Made by a program: the position numbers and the translations under genes
Notes under the pieces: generated by a model
What the model was told of the DNA's origin: nothing
Databases searched by the model: none
Seen by the model: the letters and a program-made list of their open reading frames with translations, nothing else
Assembly (NCBI GenBank): GCA_017440665.1
Contig: JAFSGU010000009.1
Span: forward strand, 1-33,852
DNA length: 33,852 nucleotides
Source: Clostridia bacterium
Lineage (GTDB): Bacteria; Bacillota; Clostridia; Oscillospirales; CAG-272
Direction: 5' to 3'
In this document: positions 1 to 7,861 of the stretch, one piece after another
How the letters are laid out: each line of letters begins with the position of its first letter
Position numbering within the stretch: the stretch's first letter is position 1

Positions 1-2
1 CC

Positions 3-425
3 CTCAAAATGATAGGCACCCCCGGTGCCGTCATCTTCGGTATGATATACAACTATCTGCCGTATATGATCCTGCCCATATACACGGTAATGTCAAAGAT
101 CGACAACTCTCTGCTTGAGAGTGCCTCCGACCTTGGCTCAAACGGATTTTCAACGCTCCGCCGCGTTATCCTCCCCCTCAGTATCCCCGGCGTTATCTCC
201 TGCTTCACCATGGTATTCGTCCCCTCCGTATCCACCTTCTATATCTCCCAGAAGCTGGGCGGCGGAAAGATACTCCTTGTGGGTGACGCCATCGAAAGAC
301 AGATACAGATGAACTACAACTACAACCTTGGCGCCGCAATGTCGCTGGTGCTTATGGTGTTCATCCTTATAAGTATGGCGATCGTCAACCGCATCGGCGG
401 TGACAATGAAGAGATCATAATGTAA
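3..425 (+). CDS. potB: PotB-type polyamine ABC transporter permease, C-terminal part (5'-truncated by window edge)
   Basis: This is the end of an integral membrane permease whose start lies upstream of the window; the frame is open from base 3. It carries the permease cytoplasmic EAA loop (ESASDLGSNGFSTLRRVILP, about 35 residues into the visible part), which docks on the ABC ATPase. A hydrophobic segment follows, and a last membrane helix ends in IVNRIGGD. In the spermidine/putrescine importer family PotB pairs with PotC as the two channel subunits, energised by PotA. The stop codon is followed directly by an AGGAGG ribosome binding site for the next gene, a PotC-PotD fusion, so the genes are one operon. 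Assignment to polyamine rather than another MalF-like substrate rests on this neighbour. Confidence 0.85.
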   Translation, partial: LKMIGTPGAVIFGMIYNYLPYMILPIYTVMSKIDNSLLESASDLGSNGFSTLRRVILPLSIPGVISCFTMVFVPSVSTFYISQKLGGGKILLVGDAIERQIQMNYNYNLGAAMSLVLMVFILISMAIVNRIGGDNEEIIM

Positions 426-438
426 GGAGGTGCGTAGA

Positions 439-2403
439 ATGAAAAAGAATATTGGCAACATTTTCACCACACTTGTGTACATCCTTCTGTACGCACCGCT
501 CCTCGTTATGGTGTTCTTCTCTTTCAACGAGTCCAAGAGCACTTCCGTGTTCTCCGGCTTTTCCCTCCGCTGGTACCGTGAGCTGTTTTCAAGCAGTGAC
601 ACGGTTACAGCACTGAAGAACACGCTCATCCTTGCAGTTATCTCCGCGGTAGTTGCTACCGTGCTGGGTACTGCGGCGGCAGTGGGTATCTGGAAGCTTA
701 AAAACCGTGCTGCAAAGAGCGCGGTCATGACCGTCACCAATATCCCCATGATGAACCCCGAGATCGTAACGGGTGTATCCATGATGCTCCTGTTCGTGTT
801 CGCGGGACGTCTCATCGGCGCGTCCGAATACCTCAGCTTCTGGACGCTGCTTATCGCACATATCACATTCAACCTGCCTTACGTAATACTGAACGTTCTG
901 CCTAAGCTGAGGCAGACGGACAAGTATCTGTCCGAGGCGGCAATGGACCTTGGAAGTCCTCCGTCCCAGGCGTTCTTCAAGGTAGTGATGCCTCAGGCAT
1001 ACTCAGGTATCCTTTCAGGCTTTATCATGGCGTTCACCCTCTCCCTTGACGACTTCGTTATCAGCTATTATACCAACGGAGCAAACTTCCAGACACTTCC
1101 CCTCAAGATATTTGCAATGACGAAAAAGACGGTAAAGCCCGATATGTACGCGCTTTCCAGCCTTATCTTCGTCGTAGTGCTCCTTCTTCTCGTGATCTCC
1201 AACCTTATCAGCGCGAAGGAAGAGGACAAAAGTTCAAAGAAGCGTAAAAAGCCCGCATCCGACGCTCCCCGCAAGGTGGGTATCGTTATCTGTGCTGTAC
1301 TGCTCGTCTCTCTCATTCCCGCGGGAATGATACTCGGCCACAAGAGTGACGGCGACGGCACGATCAGCATTGAGGGCAACTACTTCATCGACCCCGAGAC
1401 CGGACTTTCCAAATATGCCGGTACGACCCTTAACGTGTTCAACTGGGGCGAGTATATTTCCGACGGTTCCGACGGAACGGTCGACGTAAACGCTGAGTTC
1501 GAGCGCATTACGGGTATAAAAGTCAACTATCAGAATTACGACTCAAATGAGTCTATGTATGCGAAGCTGAAAAGCGGGGCTGTGTCCTACGATATCGTGA
1601 TCCCCTCCGACTACATGATCGAAAGGCTGAAAAACGAGGGTATGCTACGCCAGATCGAGCCATCCCTCATTGACAACTACGATTATATTGACGAAGCGTA
1701 CCGCGGACTGTATTTCGACGAGAACAACGAATACTCCGTACCCTACTGCGTAGGTATGGTCGGCCTTATCTACAACCGTGATATGGTCGAAGAAGCTCCC
1801 GACAGCTGGAGCGTTATGTGGGACGAAAGATACCGTGACAATATCCTCACCTTCAACAATCCCCGAGACGCTTTCTCCATCGCGCAGCTCCTGTTGGGCA
1901 TCGACCTCAACACCACGAGTGAAGCTGAATGGAGACTTGCCGCAGACAAGCTGAAGGAGCAGAACAGCGTTCTTCAGGGCCGCGTAATGGATGAGGTATT
2001 CAACAAGATGCAGGGCGGAAACGCGGCGATCGCTCCCTATTATGCAGGCGACTTCTTAACCATGAATGAGATCAACCCCTCCCTTTCATTCGTATATCCC
2101 AAGGAGGGAACGAATATTTTCGTTGATGCTATGTGTGTACCTACATCCTGCAAGAACTATGAAGCGGCAATGCTGTACATCAACTTCATGCTTGAGCCTG
2201 ATGTCGCTCTCGCAAATGCAGAATACATCTGCTACGCTTCTCCCAACACCTCCGTTATCGAAAACGAGAATTACTCCTTCTACGGCAACGAGATACTGTA
2301 TCCCGCTGAAGAAGACATGCCGAAGGTTCAGTACTATCACGATATGACGGAGGAAACGAGACGTCTTTACAACGCTCTCTGGGAAGAGGTTGTAAACCAC
2401 TGA
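439..2403 (+). CDS. potC: PotC-PotD fusion: polyamine ABC permease with C-terminal substrate-binding domain
   Basis: Imports spermidine/putrescine-like polyamines with PotB and an ATPase encoded elsewhere. Residues 1-258 form a PotC permease with six predicted helices and an EAA loop at about 166-190 (SEAAMDLGSPPSQAFFKVVM). A basic linker (about 258-279, rich in K and R) leads to an extra membrane helix (about 280-300). From about 329 a PotD-type periplasmic-binding fold starts (LNVFNWGEYI) and runs to the end at residue 654. The solute receptor is thus tethered outside the membrane by helix 7 instead of a lipid anchor. Such fusions are known in Bacillota. The ATG at 439 is preferred over an in-frame GTG at 430 because AGGAGG at 425-430 gives an 8-base spacing to the ATG and overlaps the GTG. 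The gene has no clear terminator of its own; a repeat element begins 20 bases downstream. Confidence 0.9.
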   Translation: MKKNIGNIFTTLVYILLYAPLLVMVFFSFNESKSTSVFSGFSLRWYRELFSSSDTVTALKNTLILAVISAVVATVLGTAAAVGIWKLKNRAAKSAVMTVTNIPMMNPEIVTGVSMMLLFVFAGRLIGASEYLSFWTLLIAHITFNLPYVILNVLPKLRQTDKYLSEAAMDLGSPPSQAFFKVVMPQAYSGILSGFIMAFTLSLDDFVISYYTNGANFQTLPLKIFAMTKKTVKPDMYALSSLIFVVVLLLLVISNLISAKEEDKSSKKRKKPASDAPRKVGIVICAVLLVSLIPAGMILGHKSDGDGTISIEGNYFIDPETGLSKYAGTTLNVFNWGEYISDGSDGTVDVNAEFERITGIKVNYQNYDSNESMYAKLKSGAVSYDIVIPSDYMIERLKNEGMLRQIEPSLIDNYDYIDEAYRGLYFDENNEYSVPYCVGMVGLIYNRDMVEEAPDSWSVMWDERYRDNILTFNNPRDAFSIAQLLLGIDLNTTSEAEWRLAADKLKEQNSVLQGRVMDEVFNKMQGGNAAIAPYYAGDFLTMNEINPSLSFVYPKEGTNIFVDAMCVPTSCKNYEAAMLYINFMLEPDVALANAEYICYASPNTSVIENENYSFYGNEILYPAEEDMPKVQYYHDMTEETRRLYNALWEEVVNH

Positions 2404-2422
2404 GCTCAAAATGGGCACGGGA

Positions 2423-2597
2423 GCTGTCATCTTAAGATAAATAATCGGTAAAATGCCGAAAAACGCAGGGGACGACGTCCTCGGCGTCCCTTTTTCGAGA
2501 AATTATAGACGTTTAATATGTCTATAGTCCTCCGGGGACCGTCGGGGACGCCGGTCCCTATAGGTATTTATGTATTTTTGCCTTAATGTGACAGTCC
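2423..2597. repeat. MITE-like element copy 1 with degenerate terminal inverted repeats
   Basis: The left end (AGCTGTCATCTTAAG) and right end (CCTTAATGTGACAGTCC) are imperfect inverted repeats. Both ends also match the ends of the element at 6552-6764. Next to the left end both carry ATAATC-GCAAAA/GTAAAA-type sequence, and next to the right end both carry GGTATTT..ATTTTT. The interior holds a REP-like unit (2468-2490) and a second GC-rich inverted segment (2534-2557). The element fills almost the whole gap between potCD and the RpiR regulator. No protein is encoded. Its GC-rich hairpin at 2468-2490 followed by TTTTT may double as the potCD terminator. Confidence 0.6.
2468..2490 (+). repeat. 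REP-like unit, diverged copy of the unit found inside the RAYT gene
   Basis: GGGGACGACGTCCTCGGCGTCCC differs at only a few bases from the core of the 27-bp unit at 17878-17904. It is imperfectly self-complementary and is followed by a run of five T, so it can also act as a Rho-independent terminator for potCD. Confidence 0.55.
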
Positions 2598-2636
2598 CTT
2601 TCAAAGTAAAAATTATTATATCGAAAAGGCACGGAA

Positions 2637-3488
2637 ATGGAACAGGATTTTCTGACTGCACTTGAAACATCCCTCGGCGACATGTCAAAAGGACAGCGCG
2701 CCATCGCAGAGTATATTCTTGATCGCGGAGCACACGCCGCCCACGAAACTGCCTCAGCTCTTGCAGTTGACGCAGGCGTATCCGAATCAACCGTAGTCCG
2801 CTTTGCGGTATTCATGGGATACGAGGGATATCCTCAGATGAAGCAGGCTCTGCAGAGCTCTCTTCGGGGAAGAATGACCACCGTTCAGCGTATCGAGGAC
2901 GTCAACCGCCGCGTCAAGGAGGAAGACATCATCGACGGTGTGCTTGACGGTGACGCCGATAAAATACTGTACGTAAAAGAAGAGCTTGACCGAGAGGCAT
3001 TCTCAAGATGCGTGGATATGCTGCTTGATGCCAAAAAGGTATACATCATAGGTATGCGTTCCTCATCTATACTGGCTCAGTTTATGAATTACCATCTGAG
3101 GCTTCTTCTTGACAACGTAACTCTCGTTTGCCCCTCGGGAGGCGGCGAGGTGTTTGAATATCTCGTAAACGTGGGCAAGGACGATGCGGTGTTTGCAATA
3201 TCGTATCCCAGATACTCATCGGTCACCATACGCGCCGCGGAATTCGCAAAGAGACGCGGAGCCGCAGTTTCGGTGCTCACCGACAGCCCCACATCCCCCA
3301 TAACGGGAGCGGCTGACGCTGTACTGGTTGCAAGAAGCGACATGGTATCGTTTGTCGACTCTCTTGTGGCTCCCATGAGCATCATAAATGCGATCATCGC
3401 CTATATTGGAAAAAGACGCCCCGAGATATCGGAAAAATTCCGTCTTCTTGAGGACGTATGGAACGAATACAAGGTCTATTCAAAATAA
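2637..3488 (+). CDS. RpiR/MurR-family transcriptional regulator (HTH + SIS)
   Basis: A 283-residue DNA-binding regulator. The N-terminal RpiR-type helix-turn-helix spans about residues 15-75, with the recognition region around LAVDAGVSESTVVRFAVFMG. A SIS sugar-isomerase fold (about 125-265, starting KKVYIIGMRSSSILAQF) senses phosphosugars in this family and controls sugar or amino-sugar operons. The start fits AAAAGG at 2624-2629 with 7-base spacing. It lies 18 bases ahead of the RNase Z-like gene and is probably co-transcribed with it. No adjacent sugar-phosphate enzyme reveals its ligand; the mgl-like importer lies 3 kb downstream on the other strand, so any link to it is only a guess. It begins 39 bases after repeat copy 1, whose right end could contribute promoter sequence. 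Confidence 0.85.
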   Translation: MEQDFLTALETSLGDMSKGQRAIAEYILDRGAHAAHETASALAVDAGVSESTVVRFAVFMGYEGYPQMKQALQSSLRGRMTTVQRIEDVNRRVKEEDIIDGVLDGDADKILYVKEELDREAFSRCVDMLLDAKKVYIIGMRSSSILAQFMNYHLRLLLDNVTLVCPSGGGEVFEYLVNVGKDDAVFAISYPRYSSVTIRAAEFAKRRGAAVSVLTDSPTSPITGAADAVLVARSDMVSFVDSLVAPMSIINAIIAYIGKRRPEISEKFRLLEDVWNEYKVYSK

Positions 3489-3506
3489 ACTAAGGAGTTT
3501 TTGTTA

Positions 3507-4442
3507 ATGCTTGACGTATGTCTTATGGGCTGTGGCGGAAGCATCCCCAAGCCCGACCGCTGGCTCACGTCCGCTTTGATGCGGTACGGCGGAGAGACAC
3601 TTATAATCGATTGCGGCGAGGGCACTCAGCTTGCAATGAAGGAAGCCGGTTTTGTGGCAGGCAAGATAGGTCTTATACTGCTCACTCATTTCCACGCAGA
3701 TCACGTAAGCGGTCTGCCCGGCATGCTTCTGTCAATGGCAAACGAAGGCAGAACGGATCCCGTCACCATCGCGGGTCCCAAGGGATGCGGACGTATCGTA
3801 TCCTCTCTTTGCGTTATCGCTCAAGGCCTTCCCTTTCAGATCGTGATCTACGAGTTTCCGAACGGCGGTGGCGAGCTTCCCACGGAATACCTCCCCGTAA
3901 ACAACAATGCGGGTGATCCTATGAAGGTTACGGCTTACCCCGCACGCCACTCCATGCCTTGCTTCGGATACAAAGTGTCCATCCCCCGCAGGGGAAAATT
4001 CGACCCCGTCCGCGCAAAGGAAAAGGATATTCCCGTAAAGCTGTGGGGTACGCTCCAGCGCGGCGATACCGTTGAGCTGGACGGCAAGGTCTATACCCCC
4101 GATATGGTAATGGGCGAGAGCCGACGCGGACTTGTGGTCAGCTACGTGACCGACACCAGACCCACGCCTGAGATAGTTGAAGCCGTGCGCGGCTCCGATC
4201 TGCTCATCTGTGAGGGAATGTTCGGCTCGGACAAGGCTGAAAGAGCAAAAAAATCGCGTCATATGACAGCCCCCGAAGCGGCAGCTATCGCAAGAGACGC
4301 AGAGGTCGGCGAGCTGTGGCTGACTCATTACAGCCCGTCCCTTCCCGACCCCGCCGAAAGCACCGAGGAAGCAAGACGTATTTTCCCGAAGACCGAAGCA
4401 GGATTTGACGGAAAGCACGTGCTTCTCAGGTTTGAGGACTGA
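3507..4442 (+). CDS. rnz: Ribonuclease Z-like metallo-beta-lactamase-fold protein
   Basis: A 311-residue metallo-hydrolase of the RNase Z/ElaC group. The metal-binding motif LLTHFHADHVSG (HxHxDH at residues 61-66) is clear. It is preceded by the strand that ends IIDCGEGTQ and followed by further candidate ligands in ARHSMPCFGYK, in SRHMTAPEAA and in LTHYSPS near the C-terminus, the typical RNase Z order. RNase Z cleaves the 3' trailer of tRNA precursors; that fits here because both tRNA genes in the window lack an encoded CCA end. ATG 3507 is chosen over TTG 3501 because AAGGAG (3492-3497) is 9 bases upstream of the ATG but only 3 from the TTG. It sits between the RpiR regulator and rluD in an apparent operon. 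Confidence 0.85.
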   Translation: MLDVCLMGCGGSIPKPDRWLTSALMRYGGETLIIDCGEGTQLAMKEAGFVAGKIGLILLTHFHADHVSGLPGMLLSMANEGRTDPVTIAGPKGCGRIVSSLCVIAQGLPFQIVIYEFPNGGGELPTEYLPVNNNAGDPMKVTAYPARHSMPCFGYKVSIPRRGKFDPVRAKEKDIPVKLWGTLQRGDTVELDGKVYTPDMVMGESRRGLVVSYVTDTRPTPEIVEAVRGSDLLICEGMFGSDKAERAKKSRHMTAPEAAAIARDAEVGELWLTHYSPSLPDPAESTEEARRIFPKTEAGFDGKHVLLRFED

Positions 4443-4453
4443 CGGAGCAGAGC

Positions 4454-5434
4454 ATGAATACAAATTTTGACTTTTCCGAAGAGACCGTTGAGGTCATAGC
4501 CGACGACGGACTCGTCGGTATGCGAGCTGACGCGGCATGCGCCGCAGTTTGCGAAAAGCTGGGACTGACCGTGACCCGTTCAGCCGTACAAAAGCTGGCT
4601 GACAGCGGCGCGCTGACAAAAAACGGTGTACCGGTGCAGAAGAAATACAAGCTTTCCCCCGGAGACGTGCTTATTCTGACCCTCCCCGAGCCGGAAGAGC
4701 TTGATGTGGCACCTGAGGATATACCCCTTGACGTTGTCTACGAGGACGGCGACATAATCGTCATAAACAAGCCCCAGGGTATGGTGGTCCATCCCGCGGC
4801 GGGACACGCAACGGGCACACTTGTGTCAGCGCTTCTCTTCCACTGCAAGGGTTCCCTTTCGGGGATCGGCGGTGTGATGCGCCCCGGCATCGTCCACCGT
4901 ATCGACAAGGACACGTCCGGACTTATCTGTGTTGCCAAGAACGACGCGGCGCACGTTTCTCTTTCCGCTCAGCTTAAAGATCACTCGATGCACCGCACCT
5001 ACGAGGCGGTGTGCATCGGACGGATGCCCGAAGATTCAGGCAGAGTTGAAGCGGCTATCGGCAGAAGCAAAAACGACCGCAAGAAGATGGCTGTCCGCTC
5101 CGACGGAAAGCCTGCGGCTACCAATTACACGGTGCTCGCTGAATTTTCTCCCAAGGAGGGCGGAGTTTTTTCCCACCTGCGGCTGAAGCTTGAAACGGGA
5201 CGCACCCATCAGATAAGAGTACACATGGCTCATCTGGGTCACCCTCTGATAGGCGACACGGTATACGGCGGAGGCGGTACCAATTTTGAAAAAAGGCATC
5301 CCGCGTTTTTCGCAGGTCAGTGTCTCCACGCGGCATCTCTTGAGCTTACCCATCCGAGAACGGGAGAGGTAATGAGCTTCGATGCTCCCCGTCCCGAAAA
5401 CTTCAACAAAATACTTTCTCTCCTTGAAAGCTGA
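4454..5434 (+). CDS. rluD: RluA/RluD-family 23S rRNA pseudouridine synthase
   Basis: Converts uridine to pseudouridine in rRNA, RluD targets being in helix 69 of 23S rRNA in the best-known members. The 326-residue protein has an N-terminal S4 RNA-binding domain (about 20-80, containing VQKLADSGALTKNG and a DVLILTLPE end). The catalytic domain starts at about 90 (PLDVVYEDGDIIVINKPQGM). The active-site motif HRIDKDTSGL places the catalytic aspartate at D151. GRTHQIRVHMAHLGHPLIGD is the second family signature. The start fits GGAG at 4444-4447. It follows rnz by 11 bases. The exact target uridines cannot be read from sequence, so another RluA-family specificity is possible. Confidence 0.9.
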   Translation: MNTNFDFSEETVEVIADDGLVGMRADAACAAVCEKLGLTVTRSAVQKLADSGALTKNGVPVQKKYKLSPGDVLILTLPEPEELDVAPEDIPLDVVYEDGDIIVINKPQGMVVHPAAGHATGTLVSALLFHCKGSLSGIGGVMRPGIVHRIDKDTSGLICVAKNDAAHVSLSAQLKDHSMHRTYEAVCIGRMPEDSGRVEAAIGRSKNDRKKMAVRSDGKPAATNYTVLAEFSPKEGGVFSHLRLKLETGRTHQIRVHMAHLGHPLIGDTVYGGGGTNFEKRHPAFFAGQCLHAASLELTHPRTGEVMSFDAPRPENFNKILSLLES

Positions 5435-5436
5435 GC

Positions 5437-5470
5437 AAAACGGAAGATTTTTCAAAGTTTTTTCGTTTTT
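5437..5470 (+). terminator. Weak Rho-independent terminator after rluD
   Basis: AAAACGGAA (5437-5445) can pair with TTTTCGTTTT (5461-5469), with an AT-rich loop and a T-rich 3' arm. The stem is weak, so this is a tentative call. Confidence 0.35.
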
Positions 5471-5516
5471 TATCAAAATTCTCCCCACTCACAGCGTAAA
5501 AAAAGTGTTTTAGCTA

Positions 5517-5545
5517 TTGCAATTGTATTTTATTTATGATACAAT
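5517..5545 (+). promoter_or_regulatory. Sigma-A-type promoter of secG
   Basis: TTGCAA (5517-5522) and TACAAT (5540-5545) are separated by 17 bases. About 110 bases of 5' leader follow, including a CGGG/CCCG-closed imperfect hairpin near 5605-5640, before the GGAG ribosome binding site and secG ATG. Confidence 0.65.
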
Positions 5546-5659
5546 AGTAAGGCTAAAATTATAGTTCTGCCTAAAACAGAGCAAAAATATTAAAAATGAC
5601 AGATCGGGTCTGACAGGAAGTATGAAATTACGTCTGCCCGCATCAGAACGGAGTTTAAC

Positions 5660-6037
5660 ATGACACCCATTACTATAGTTCTTTGCGTATTACTTCTCAT
5701 TTCTGCGGCATTCCTTACAGTTGCTATCCTTCTTCAGCATGGCAAGAGCCACAACCTTTCCGGTACTATCGCAGGCGCTTCCGAGACATTCTTCGGTAAG
5801 AGCAAGGCAAGCACCATCGACCGCAAGCTCAATACTCTCACAACGGTAGTAGCTATCGTGTTCGTTGTTCTCGTCCTCGTTGCATTCCTAATCCAGGGTG
5901 CTGATACAAACAAGACAACAACAGGTTCCAACGGTACAACTGCCAACACAACAGTTTCCACATCTGCTGACACAACAGCTGATACAACTGCTGACACAAC
6001 TGCTCCTGTTGAGACAGAGGCTGACACCGCTGCGTAA
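5660..6037 (+). CDS. secG: Preprotein translocase subunit SecG
   Basis: Small membrane subunit of the SecYEG channel that assists protein export. The 125-residue product has helix 1 at about 3-25, the cytoplasmic loop with the family pattern LLQHGKSHNLSGTIAGASETFFGKS (split: LLQHG and SGTIAGASETFFG), and helix 2 at about 61-83. Unusually for SecG, a tail of roughly 40 residues follows that is almost entirely T, A, D, S and E, with the repeat TADTTADTTA. It is encoded by imperfect 15-base repeats (GCTGACACAACAGCT-like) at 5967-6004. GGAG at 5650-5653 supports the start. It stands alone with its own promoter. Confidence 0.9.
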   Translation: MTPITIVLCVLLLISAAFLTVAILLQHGKSHNLSGTIAGASETFFGKSKASTIDRKLNTLTTVVAIVFVVLVLVAFLIQGADTNKTTTGSNGTTANTTVSTSADTTADTTADTTAPVETEADTAA

Positions 6038-6065
6038 GTTTTAAAGTAAAATTACACCTTCAAAT

Positions 6066-6284
6066 GGGCTGTCGCATTTAGCGCCGAACAAAAGACACGA
6101 GGAAATTAATTATCAAAGCCTCGGAGGGGAGCACAAGCAAATAGCCATTAAAGTGGAAATCCGCCGATTTTTTCGGCGGATTTCTCCATTTTATGTGTCT
6201 TTTTAGCCGCGATTTTGCTCTCTACCGTACTGAGTAACAGGGCGAGAACAAAATCACGACTTCTGCATCTAAATGCGACACCCC
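6066..6284. repeat. MITE-like element copy 2 (219 bp) with 16-bp terminal inverted repeats
   Basis: The left end GGGCTGTCGCATTTAG (6066-6081) and right end CTAAATGCGACACCCC (6269-6284) are inverted copies matching at 15 of 16 bases. The ends are close to those of the elements at 2423-2597 and 6552-6764 but the interior differs. A strong hairpin (6154-6187) and a second inverted pair (GATTTTGCTCT near 6212 with AGAACAAAATC near 6246) lie inside. No reading frame of note. Confidence 0.65.
6154..6188 (+). terminator. Strong hairpin, probable secG terminator, inside repeat copy 2
   Basis: GAAATCCGCCGA (6156-6167) pairs perfectly with TCGGCGGATTTC (6173-6184) around a TTTTT loop, with flanking TGGA/TCCA-like pairing and a following TTTTATG. 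It lies about 120 bases after the secG stop with no other gene between. Confidence 0.5.
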
Positions 6285-6551
6285 TTTTTTGTTCGCCTGC
6301 GGCGAGTTGTATTGCGACGTAAGTTTACGTGCGAATAATATCACTTTCTGCGATAGCCATGGGGTGTGCGAAGCGTTCGATTGCGGGTCATTCATGAATG
6401 ACCCCTACATATGTAGGGGGAAGCGGACATTTCTGCGGTAGCCGTGGGGTGTGCGAAGCGTTCGTTTTTCGGCAGGAGCGAGCCCCTGCCCTACGATGGT
6501 TGGCGGGAGTTCAACGTAACGGCTACAGAATTAACGTCATACAAAAAATGA
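6285..6551. other. Noncoding stretch with degenerate direct repeats
   Basis: No gene seen. A segment beginning TTTCTGCGATAGCCATGGGG (from about 6341) and ending GTGTGCGAAGCGTTCG is repeated from about 6430 with two changes. Each copy is followed by a short palindrome: GGGTCATTCATGAATGACCC with CTACATATGTAG in the first, and GGCAGGAGCGAGCCCCTGCC then CTACGATGGTTGG in the second. Diverged relatives of the same text occur at 19871-19897 and in 22700-23170, so this is a dispersed family. Confidence 0.5.
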
Positions 6552-6764
6552 GGCTGTCGCATTAAGAAAAATAATCTGCAAAACGCCAAAGGAAATGTAG
6601 GGACCGGCGTCACTGTTTGCAAAGCAAACGATACGGTCCGAAACGAAGGAATACAGCCATAAAAATATGTCTTAAGCCAACGAAACGGGACACATCGTTT
6701 GCTTAGCAAACATTGACGTCGACCCTACAGGTATTTGCCCATTTTTACTTTAATGCAACAGCCC
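6552..6764. repeat. MITE-like element copy 3 with TIR GGCTGTYGCATTAAG
   Basis: The left end GGCTGTCGCATTAAG (6552-6566) and the right end CTTTAATGCAACAGCC (6748-6763) are inverted. Inside are two inverted copies (6597-6632 and 6694-6728) of a unit starting GTAGGG, containing GACGTC or GGCGTC, and then a GTTTGC/GCAAAC hairpin. The outer parts align with copy 1 at 2423-2597. The element ends about 10 bases past the mglC stop codon, so it may supply its 3' end. Confidence 0.65.
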
Positions 6765-6773
6765 GACCTTTTT

Positions 6774-7844
6774 TTACTTTCTCACAAGGTATTTTCTCAT
6801 ATCCAGCGCACATGCAACAAGGATGATAAGTCCTTTTATGACGTACTGCATATTGGAATCTATCCTCAGGAACGTCAGTCCCACGAATATGATGCGCAGG
6901 AGCACCACTCCCGTGATAACGCCGCGTATCTTTCCGATACCGCCTACGAAGGACACCCCGCCGATAACGCACGCCGCAATGGCGTCAAGCTCGTAGTTCA
7001 GTCCCGTGGACGCGCTGTTGGAGCCGATACGCGCCGCCTCGATAAATCCCGTAATACCGTACATGATGCCCGCAAGCATGAACACCAGTATCACCGTTGC
7101 GGTGGTATTGACTCCCGACACCCGCGCAGCCTCTTCGTTTGAGCCTACCGCGAACATATTTTTTCCAAGGGTGGTCTTGTTCCATATGACCCACATTATC
7201 ACCACCACTATCAGCGAATACAGCACGTAATTGGGTATCGCCACGTCGCCGAAGCGGATGAGACTTCCCGTTATGAATCGGGTGTACTTCTCGTCAAGTC
7301 CCGATATGGACTGACCGTTGTTGTCCCCGTTCATCAGGTACATGAGCAAAATGCCGTAGGTGATAAGCTGTGTAGCAAGGGTCACGATAAACGGATGCAG
7401 GTGGAATTTCGCCGTGCAAAAGCCGTTTACAAGACCGATAAGTCCGCCTATTGCTATTACGATGAGAAACACCAGCCACACGGGAAGGGTATCAAGGTTC
7501 TTGAACATCTTACCCGCGTATCCCGCCATCTGCAAAAGTGACGCGGAAACACACGCGGTAAGTCCCACGATACGTCCCGCTGAAAGGTCCGTTCCCGCAA
7601 GGATGATACATCCCGCGATACCCAGGGCAATGGGAAGGTTTGCCGCCGACAGCGAGATGATGTTCACCACGGACGGCAGAGACAAAAACTTGGGGTTTAA
7701 TATCTGAATTAAAATTATCGCACCCACAAGGAAGATATACAGAGAATTGTCCACAAGCTTCTCTCTGCGGTATCTTTTTCTGTCCTCGCGGGACATCTGT
7801 CTGTAAGATGTGATCCCCGACAGAAATTTGTTTGATCTATCCAT
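6774..7844 (-). CDS. mglC: Galactose/methylgalactoside-type ABC sugar importer, permease
   Basis: Integral membrane channel of a CUT2-class monosaccharide importer. The 356-residue product has a hydrophilic N-terminus with SREDRKRYRREK, then about eight to ten hydrophobic helices (first at VDNSLYIFLVGAIILIQIL). It carries family landmarks GCIILAGTDLSAGRIVGL, NMFAVGSNEEAARVSG, AARIGSNSASTG and ELDAIAACVIGGVSFVGGIG. The loop with MNGDNNGQSISG resembles MglC more than RbsC. ATG 7844 is preferred to GTG 7850 because AAGGAG is 5 bases upstream of the ATG and abuts the GTG. It is the last gene of mglB-mglA-mglC, 17 bases after mglA. Confidence 0.88.
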   Translation of the reverse strand: MDRSNKFLSGITSYRQMSREDRKRYRREKLVDNSLYIFLVGAIILIQILNPKFLSLPSVVNIISLSAANLPIALGIAGCIILAGTDLSAGRIVGLTACVSASLLQMAGYAGKMFKNLDTLPVWLVFLIVIAIGGLIGLVNGFCTAKFHLHPFIVTLATQLITYGILLMYLMNGDNNGQSISGLDEKYTRFITGSLIRFGDVAIPNYVLYSLIVVVIMWVIWNKTTLGKNMFAVGSNEEAARVSGVNTTATVILVFMLAGIMYGITGFIEAARIGSNSASTGLNYELDAIAACVIGGVSFVGGIGKIRGVITGVVLLRIIFVGLTFLRIDSNMQYVIKGLIILVACALDMRKYLVRK

Positions 7845-7861
7845 AAGCACTCCTTACGGCT

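Noticed and set aside
150..872. Long minus-strand open frame opposite potB/potC
   Set aside because: Shadow of the GC-rich coding strand; no ribosome site, no recognisable domain, and both plus-strand genes are clearly real.
3732..4463. Long minus-strand open frame opposite rnz
   Set aside because: The plus strand encodes a complete RNase Z-like protein with the HxHxDH motif; the antisense product shows nothing recognisable.
6985..7707. Small open frames on both strands across mglC
   Set aside because: Shadows in other frames of a full-length permease.
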